This document shows, in pieces, positions 1 to 4,332 of a DNA stretch of 5,025 nt. Under the pieces are notes generated by a model, which saw only the letters and a list, made by a program, of their open reading frames with translations, was not told where the DNA came from and made no database searches. Position numbers and translations under genes: made by a program. This DNA is from Bacillota bacterium (GTDB lineage Bacteria; Bacillota; Clostridia; Peptostreptococcales; Anaerovoracaceae): contig JAGATO010000165.1 of assembly GCA_017621195.1 (NCBI GenBank), positions 1 through 5,025 of the forward strand, in the 5' to 3' direction. Within the stretch, counting starts at the first letter, position 1. The number at the start of each line of letters is the position of its first letter.

Positions 1-576
1 ATCGGCAATTCCCTGGAGGTCCAGGAGGCCATCGACGTGCTGAAGGGAAAAGGCCCCCGGGACATCACGGAGTTGTCTCTGACGCTGGCCGGTCTGATGG
101 TTTGTGCAGGAGAGAAGGCGGCTTCGCCGGAAGAGGGGCGGGCCATGGCGGAGGATGCCTGGAAGAGCGGAAAAGCGCTGGAAACGCTGGGCAGCTTCAT
201 CGCCGGTCAGGGAGGCGACAGAGGCGTGATCGACGACTTCGGCCGGTTTCCGCAGGCAGCATGGCGTCGTCAGGTGATCGCTGACGAGGACGGATTTGTC
301 CGGCGTCTGGAAGCCAGGGCCGTGGGCATGGCTTGCCAGCACGCTGGCGCAGGTCGGATGACGAAGGAGGATCCCATTGATCTGTCGGCGGGTATTTTGC
401 TTTGCCGCAAGGTGGGAGACGCGGTCCGGAAGGGTGACGTACTGGCGGAAGTGATGGGAAACGACGCGGAGAAGGTGGAACGGGCTGCTGAAGAAGTGAA
501 GCTGGCATTCCATCTGGGAGCGGAAGAGCCGGATCGTCCCCGACTGATAAAGAAGGTATTAATGAAGACGAAATAA
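1..576 (+). CDS. pdp: Pyrimidine-nucleoside phosphorylase, C-terminal part (5' end outside window)
   Basis: Partial gene: the frame is open from base 1 and ends at TAA 574-576, giving the last 191 residues of a family usually about 430-440 long. The family cleaves pyrimidine (deoxy)nucleosides with phosphate to free base and (deoxy)ribose-1-phosphate, a cytoplasmic salvage reaction. The visible part starts with IGNSLEVQEAIDVLKG, matching the conserved GN(A/S)xEVxEA segment of thymidine/pyrimidine phosphorylases, and later has the AGRMTKEDPIDLSAGI stretch. The C-terminal PYNP_C-type domain follows, with the KVGDAVRKGDVLAEV lipoyl-like turn typical of the family. The phosphate-binding and main catalytic residues lie upstream and cannot be checked. 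A hairpin just downstream and the promoters before gap suggest this is the end of its transcription unit, perhaps a nucleoside-utilisation operon to the left. Thymidine phosphorylase (deoA) is the alternative name; the sequence fits the Gram-positive Pdp branch better. Confidence 0.94.
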   Translation: MGNSLEVQEAIDVLKGKGPRDITELSLTLAGLMVCAGEKAASPEEGRAMAEDAWKSGKALETLGSFIAGQGGDRGVIDDFGRFPQAAWRRQVIADEDGFVRRLEARAVGMACQHAGAGRMTKEDPIDLSAGILLCRKVGDAVRKGDVLAEVMGNDAEKVERAAEEVKLAFHLGAEEPDRPRLIKKVLMKTK

Positions 577-595
577 GTTCGGAAAAAACTCTTGT

Positions 596-648
596 GATCG
601 GCGTGATTGATTTTTAACGAAATCATCCCGCCGATTCCTGCATTTTTT
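596..648 (+). terminator. Probable Rho-independent terminator after pdp
   Basis: ATCGGCG at 597-603 pairs with CGCCGAT at 629-635. The stem continues inward (605-607 with 625-627, and 609-613 with 620-624) with one mismatch and one bulged T, closing a short loop at 614-619. A run of six T lies at 643-648. The run starts seven bases after the stem, further than in a textbook terminator, so efficiency is uncertain. Confidence 0.6.
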
Positions 649-680
649 GGAGTATATCGGAGAATTGTGATTTTGTTTGA

Positions 681-710
681 TTGAAATCGTGTGTAAAAAC
701 GGGTTAAAAT
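681..710 (+). promoter_or_regulatory. Candidate distal sigma-A promoter for gap
   Basis: TTGAAA (681-686, five of six to the -35 consensus) and TAAAAT (705-710, five of six to the -10 consensus) are separated by 18 bases. Transcription would start near 717 and give a leader of about 180 bases before gap. The region is so AT-rich that a chance match is possible. Confidence 0.35.
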
Positions 711-733
711 GATTGAAAATGGAGAAAAACTAC

Positions 734-757
734 CCGAAATAATTTAAAATAATTCGG
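734..757. repeat. Imperfect 24-bp AT-rich palindrome, candidate operator
   Basis: The element begins CCGAA and ends TTCGG, with an AT-only centre that is also largely self-complementary (two mismatched positions per arm). It lies about 40 bases upstream of the proximal gap promoter and just downstream of the candidate distal one. It could be a binding site for a dimeric regulator; no regulator is identified. Confidence 0.35.
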
Positions 758-798
758 ATTGATAAAAAAATATTTAATGATTTTTATAAAAAATACCT

Positions 799-834
799 TA
801 GACTTACCGAAAAAATTGTGTTAAGATGTATGAT
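799..834 (+). promoter_or_regulatory. Proximal sigma-A-like promoter for gap
   Basis: TAGACT (799-804, four of six) lies 17 bases before TAAGAT (822-827, four of six). An overlapping better -10 match, TATGAT (829-834, five of six), is seven bases further on but lacks a good -35 at normal spacing. Start sites would fall near 834 or 841, giving a leader of about 60-67 bases. Position and spacing are convincing although no single hexamer pair is perfect. Confidence 0.55.
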
Positions 835-840
835 AGAAAA

Positions 841-855
841 CACTGCGGTGCAGTG
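841..855 (+). promoter_or_regulatory. Perfect hairpin at the predicted 5' end of the gap mRNA
   Basis: CACTGC (841-846) and GCAGTG (850-855) are exact inverted copies around GGT. At DNA level this could be an operator overlapping the transcription start; in RNA it would form a six-pair stem with a three-base loop at or very near the 5' end. No T-run follows, so it is not a terminator. Confidence 0.45.
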
Positions 856-900
856 AGCTGATCTGACGTGTAAGGTTGCCGTAAGGGCGAGGAGGAAAGT

Positions 901-1920
901 ATGTCTGTAAAAATTGGTATTAATGGATTTGGACGAATCGGTCGCGTAGCGTTTCGCGTTGCCATGGCGGATCCGGAAGTGGAGATCCGCGGAATCAACG
1001 TGAGAAATGCGGACCTGGATTATATGGTTTACATGGTGAAGTACGATTCTATCTTCGGACGGTTCCAGGGAACGGTGGAAAAGTATGAAAAGGGTATCGT
1101 CGTAAACGGCGTGCAGATCCCGGTTTACAGCGAATCCAACGCTGCTGACATCCCCTGGGCGGAGTGCGGCGCCGAATACATCGTGGAAGCTACCGGCGCT
1201 TACGTAACCACAGAAAAATCCTTACAGCACATCGCTGCAGGTGCAAAGAAGGTCATCATCTCCGCTCCGGCCAAGGACAAGGAAACTCCTACCTTCGTCA
1301 TGGGTGTCAACCACGAAACCTACACCTCCGATATGCAGGTGGTTTCCAACGCATCCTGTACCACCAACTGTCTGGCTCCTCTGGCCAAGGTCATCGAGGA
1401 CAACTTCGGCATCGAACAGGGTCTGATGTCCACCATCCATGCGGCGACCGCCAAGCAGAAGGTAGTTGACTGCCGTTCGCTGAAGGACTGGAGAACCGGT
1501 CGTTCCGTCTTCGGAAATGTCATTCCCTCTTCCACCGGTGCAGCCAAGGCCGTGGCTCTGGTCATTCCGTCCCTGAAAGGAAAGATGACCGGTATTTCCT
1601 ATCGCATTCCCACCGCTGACGTATCCGTCGTGGACCTGAACGTGATGCTGAAAAAACCCACCAGCTACGAAGAGATCTGTGCAGCGGTGAAAGAAGCTTC
1701 GGAGACCTACATGAAGGGCATCATCGAATACGTGGATGACGAAGTGGTGTCCTCCGACTTCATCGGCGATGCTCACACCTCCATCTTCGACGCCAGAGAA
1801 GGTATCGAACTGAACGACAAGTTCTTCAAGCTGATCGCTTTCTACGATAACGAATGGGGTTATTCCAGCAAGCTGATCCTGCTGACCAAGCACATGGCCA
1901 AGGTAGACGGAAACTTCTAA
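901..1920 (+). CDS. gap: Glyceraldehyde-3-phosphate dehydrogenase, type I
   Basis: Complete 339-residue enzyme, normal length for the family. It catalyses the phosphate-dependent oxidation of glyceraldehyde-3-phosphate to 1,3-bisphosphoglycerate in cytoplasmic glycolysis, as a homotetramer in known members. The N-terminal Rossmann fold starts with KIGINGFGRIGR (residues 4-15). The catalytic site is NASCTTNC with Cys153, and its partner is His180 in STIHAATAKQK. The S-loop spans roughly 183-206, and the C-terminal signature is YDNEWGYSSKL (315-325). The HAATAKQK and KDWRTGR segments place it nearer E. coli GapA and eukaryotic enzymes than the main Bacillus GapA. Two classical NAD-specificity positions differ: the Asp after IN is Val34 (INVRN), and the Gly-Pro before KDWR is Cys191-Arg192. 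NADP or dual cofactor use is therefore possible. The ATG at 901 follows GGAGG (891-895) with five bases between. It has its own promoter and terminator and so appears monocistronic. Confidence 0.98.
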   Translation: MSVKIGINGFGRIGRVAFRVAMADPEVEIRGINVRNADLDYMVYMVKYDSIFGRFQGTVEKYEKGIVVNGVQIPVYSESNAADIPWAECGAEYIVEATGAYVTTEKSLQHIAAGAKKVIISAPAKDKETPTFVMGVNHETYTSDMQVVSNASCTTNCLAPLAKVIEDNFGIEQGLMSTIHAATAKQKVVDCRSLKDWRTGRSVFGNVIPSSTGAAKAVALVIPSLKGKMTGISYRIPTADVSVVDLNVMLKKPTSYEEICAAVKEASETYMKGIIEYVDDEVVSSDFIGDAHTSIFDAREGIELNDKFFKLIAFYDNEWGYSSKLILLTKHMAKVDGNF

Positions 1921-1948
1921 GCGAAGACCATAGACGATACATAACGAT

Positions 1949-2003
1949 AAAAAGCCATCGGGCTGCTGACATTTTGTCGGCAGCCGATGGCTCTTTGTTT
2001 TTT
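1949..2003. terminator. Bidirectional Rho-independent terminator between gap and the convergent regulator gene
   Basis: A long stem of about 17 pairs is formed by 1953-1970 with 1976-1992 (AGCCATCGG against CCGATGGCT, then CTGC against GCAG), with one bulged G and one G-T pair, around the loop ATTTT. On the plus strand it is followed by CTTTGTTTTTT (1993-2003), serving gap. On the minus strand it is followed by five T (complement of 1949-1953), serving the regulator gene that ends at 2028. Confidence 0.92.
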
Positions 2004-2027
2004 AAGAACGGAGAAGAGAACCGACGC

Positions 2028-4049
2028 TCAGATCACTTTGGTGGCGGCGGCCTTTCCCTCTTCCGTGATCCGGGTACCGCCCCGGCCTTTTTCGATGACG
2101 ACCCATCCCTGCTCTTTCAGGGAGAACAGGACCTTTCGCAGATGGCTGTCGCTGACGTGCATGTGGCGATCCCGAAGGGATTGAAGCAGGGCGGAACGGC
2201 CGATGCCGTGAGATGGCGAGCTTCCTGCGGCAATCAGCTGAAGCACGAGGGTTTCCAGACCGGCGGGATCCTCGGGAACGGAGAAAGCTTCTTCCGAAGG
2301 CGAAACATCGGAGGAAGAAGGAACGGCGGAAACGGAGGAAGACTCCACACTGCGGATCAGATAGTCCGGCAGGGAGGAAAGCGCGGCGTAGTAGGTAGAT
2401 ACGTTTTCCAGCTCCCGGATGTTTCCGGGCCAGTCGTAGGCCTGCAGAATACGGATCTCCGTTTCCGATAGACAACGGAAGGAAGCTCCCATGAAGTATT
2501 CCAGAAGAAGGGGAATGTCCTCCCGGCGCTCCCGCAGAGGCGGAAGCTGGAAAGGAAGCACGTTCAGGCGGAAGTACAGGTCCTGGCGGAATTCGCCGTT
2601 TCGCACAGCTTCGGACAGATCCTTGTTGGTGGCGGTGATCAGGCGGACATCGATGTCGATCAGATGGTCGCTGCCCAGGCGCATGATCTGCTTTTCCTGG
2701 ATGACGCGAAGGAGCTGGGTCTGGAGCTTGGGGGAGATGTCGCCGATCACGTCCAGGAAGATGGTGCCGTGGTTGGCCTGCTCAAACAGGCCGATCTTTC
2801 CCTTGTCCTTGGCCCCGGTAAAGGCCCCGGATTCGTAGCCGAACAATTCGCTTTCCAGCAGGTTTTCAGGAAGGGCGGCGCAGTTGATGGCCACGAAGGG
2901 AGCCTTGTTTCGGAAGGAGGCATTGTGAATGGACTGGGCGGCCAGTTCCTTTCCGGTACCGCTTTCACCGCTGATGAGGACCGTCAGATCGGTGGGAGAG
3001 ATGCGGAACATCTTGGTGATCAGCTCGTCCATCTTGGAGGAGACGTGAATGATATCGGAAAAATGATATTTGGCGACGTAACCGTTTTTTTTGTTTTGAC
3101 GGATGGCCGTTTCCACTTCCGCTTCCGGCTGCAGCAGCAGGAAGTGGCCGATGGATTCACCCGTGATGGAAAAGGTGTATTTGTCGCAGGAATAGGAGCG
3201 TTCGTCGATAGTGACGACAGCGGAGGTATTCTGGCTGCCATCAAAGATGGTCCAGTCCAGAAAGCGACCGATGTCGATTTGGCGAACCTGACTGACGTGA
3301 AACATGGTCAGGGCTTTCTTGTTGGCAAAGATGGGACGGAGCTGGCTGTCCAGAAGGATGATGGACTGATCGCTCTGAGAAGCCAGATGATTCAGCATCT
3401 GTCCCTTCAAGTAGTTAAATATGTAGTTGTCGTGGAAGGTGGAATTGGGCTCCACCAGCGTCTGGATGTGGCGGAACAGATTCCGATTGACGATCTCCAG
3501 GTCCAGATCCAGAAACAGCATCAGCATGTACATCGTTCCAAAGCTGATTTTTCGATAACCGATATCGATGATTTTGTGGATGTGGGGGGGCACATTTTGC
3601 GGTTCACCGGGGGTGATGGCCACCTGGAAGTCCCGATAGATCCCCGTATCCTTTTTCCTGTAATCGTAGGGAACCATATTGAGGTGTTTGATCCCAAGGC
3701 TGGCGAAGTTGGCGATGACCTCCCGAGCCGCTTCGAAGCCGTCGTTGACCACCAGAACGTCGGTTCCGGCGGGGAGCATCAGGACCTCGCTCAGCGCCTG
3801 TTTGGGAAGGCTGCGCTCCAGCTCGTAGATGGCGGCACAGTTATTCACATATTGTTTTAGCTGGTCGAAGGGCACTTCGCTGGACATGAGGAGGGCATCA
3901 TCCTCCAGATAGGTATCAGGTTGAAACTGGTCCGTGAAATAGAGCTTGAATTGGACAAAGTCGCCGAATACCTCCTCAAGCGAGCTTTTCACAAAATCCA
4001 TAGCGACTGGGTTGTTGGTGTTTGCGAATACGATACCGACTGTTTTCAT
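2028..4049 (-). CDS. Sigma-54-dependent transcriptional activator with PAS-like and winged-helix domains
   Basis: 673-residue cytoplasmic regulator. Residues 1 to about 215 are an unrecognised region starting MKTVGIVFAN; its alternating strands and helices loosely suggest a periplasmic-binding or PrpR_N-like sensor fold. Residues about 222-330 look like a PAS domain (IILLDSQLRPIFANKKA). The sigma-54 AAA+ domain covers about 331-560: Walker A GESGTGKE (361-368), the sigma-54-contacting GAFTGA loop (408-413), sensor I TATN (472-475), arginine fingers Arg488 and Arg494 in FRQDLYFRLNV, and WPGNIREL (540-547). Walker B is FLDVIGD: Val434 replaces the normally invariant Glu. After a Ser-rich linker (about 568-596), residues 597-665 look like a winged helix (LRKVLFSLKEQGWVVIEKGRGGTRIT) in place of the Fis-type HTH. 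The frame is open upstream to 4595, but the start at 4049 is chosen for its AAGGAG site, its promoter, and because longer forms would overlap the divergent gene. It probably activates the sigma-54 promoter at 4242-4256. Confidence 0.94.
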   Translation of the reverse strand: MKTVGIVFANTNNPVAMDFVKSSLEEVFGDFVQFKLYFTDQFQPDTYLEDDALLMSSEVPFDQLKQYVNNCAAIYELERSLPKQALSEVLMLPAGTDVLVVNDGFEAAREVIANFASLGIKHLNMVPYDYRKKDTGIYRDFQVAITPGEPQNVPPHIHKIIDIGYRKISFGTMYMLMLFLDLDLEIVNRNLFRHIQTLVEPNSTFHDNYIFNYLKGQMLNHLASQSDQSIILLDSQLRPIFANKKALTMFHVSQVRQIDIGRFLDWTIFDGSQNTSAVVTIDERSYSCDKYTFSITGESIGHFLLLQPEAEVETAIRQNKKNGYVAKYHFSDIIHVSSKMDELITKMFRISPTDLTVLISGESGTGKELAAQSIHNASFRNKAPFVAINCAALPENLLESELFGYESGAFTGAKDKGKIGLFEQANHGTIFLDVIGDISPKLQTQLLRVIQEKQIMRLGSDHLIDIDVRLITATNKDLSEAVRNGEFRQDLYFRLNVLPFQLPPLRERREDIPLLLEYFMGASFRCLSETEIRILQAYDWPGNIRELENVSTYYAALSSLPDYLIRSVESSSVSAVPSSSDVSPSEEAFSVPEDPAGLETLVLQLIAAGSSPSHGIGRSALLQSLRDRHMHVSDSHLRKVLFSLKEQGWVVIEKGRGGTRITEEGKAAATKVI

Positions 4050-4057
4050 GGCCTGCT

Positions 4058-4063
4058 CTCCTT
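4058..4063 (-). promoter_or_regulatory. Ribosome binding site that fixes the regulator start
   Basis: On the minus strand AAGGAG lies eight bases upstream of the ATG at 4049-4047. It decides against the longer upstream frame, which is translatable on paper only because no stop occurs until beyond 4595. Confidence 0.9.
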
Positions 4064-4080
4064 TCCGGTTCTTTCTATTC

Positions 4081-4110
4081 ATTATAGCACATACAGTGAA
4101 AATAGGTGAA
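4081..4110 (-). promoter_or_regulatory. Housekeeping (sigma-A) extended -10 promoter of the regulator gene
   Basis: On the minus strand a perfect TATAAT (complement of 4081-4086) is directly preceded by TGC (4087-4089), an extended -10. A TTCACC -35 (4105-4110, four of six) lies 18 bases further upstream. The start site would be near 4074, giving a leader of about 25 bases. The regulator is thus probably made independently of sigma-54. Confidence 0.85.
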
Positions 4111-4136
4111 AAAAGATTTGATAATGAGATAAAAAA

Positions 4137-4159
4137 GGTTAAAACAGGATGAATTAACC
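4137..4159. repeat. Inverted repeat, candidate activator-binding site (distal)
   Basis: GGTTAA (4137-4142) and TTAACC (4154-4159) are exact inverted copies with 11 bases between. The centre lies about 95 bases upstream of the -24 element of the divergent sigma-54 promoter, a normal distance for an enhancer-like upstream activating sequence. It also lies just upstream of the regulator's -35, so it could serve autoregulation. Confidence 0.4.
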
Positions 4160-4165
4160 CGATCG

Positions 4166-4211
4166 TTGACCGATTCTTTTTTTTGACGTTTTCAAAACGT
4201 TGAAGTTTCAA
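4166..4211. repeat. Cluster of dyads and 17-bp-phased TTGAC/TTGAA repeats, candidate activator-binding site (proximal)
   Basis: The palindrome ACGTTTTCAAAACGT (4186-4200) has perfect seven-base arms around one C. It is followed by a second, TTGAAGTTTCAA (4200-4211). Overlaid on both are three direct copies of TTGAC, TTGAC and TTGAA starting at 4166, 4183 and 4200, exactly 17 bases apart. The cluster ends about 30 bases before the sigma-54 -24 box. Which arrangement matters cannot be told from sequence alone. Confidence 0.5.
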
Positions 4212-4241
4212 TGTAAAATAAAAAAGAAAAACGTGTAAAGC

Positions 4242-4259
4242 TGGCACGGGATTTGCTTT
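4242..4259 (+). promoter_or_regulatory. Sigma-54 (-24/-12) promoter for the serine hydrolase gene
   Basis: TGGCACGGGATTTGCTTT matches the sigma-54 consensus TGGCAC-N5-TTGC at every defined position. GG is at 4243-4244 and GC at 4255-4256, the required 12-base offset. Transcription would start near 4268, giving a leader of about 65 bases. Initiation here needs an AAA+ activator, and one is encoded divergently at 2028-4049. Confidence 0.92.
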
Positions 4260-4332
4260 ATTAAGAATTATCGGAAATTTTACACAGATGCGCTTTTCCA
4301 TCTCCCGGGGATGAGGAAAGGAAAGGAATACA

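Larger units (their letters stand above)
649..798. other. AT-rich non-coding spacer upstream of gap
   Basis: This is the bulk of the 324-base gap between pdp and gap. It is strongly AT-rich with many A and T runs and holds no credible reading frame with a ribosome binding site. It contains a candidate distal promoter (681-710), an imperfect palindrome (734-757) and a repeated TGATTGAAA motif (678-686 and 710-718, 32 bases apart). It may act as an upstream activating A/T element for gap, which is usually highly expressed. Confidence 0.5.

Noticed and set aside
678..720. TGATTGAAA direct repeat considered as a CRISPR-like or iteron element
   Set aside because: Only two nine-base copies occur, in very AT-rich DNA where such matches are expected by chance.
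1222..1893. 223-codon open frame on the minus strand, antisense to gap
   Set aside because: It mirrors the codons of a fully conserved GAPDH gene and its product is His/Gly/Val-rich without any known motif.
1854..2471. Plus-strand open frame running from the end of gap through the terminator into the activator gene
   Set aside because: It crosses a strong bidirectional terminator and is antisense to the activator C-terminus, with no homology visible.
2664..3860. 398-codon open frame on the plus strand, antisense to the sigma-54 activator gene
   Set aside because: It lies wholly opposite a gene with clear conserved motifs, its translation has no recognisable domain, and no ribosome binding site or promoter fits its start. 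It reflects codon bias of the real gene.
4162..4174. ATCG-N5-CGAT inverted repeat in the divergent spacer
   Set aside because: Four-base arms are too short to stand as a separate site; the sequence is covered by the wider repeat cluster.
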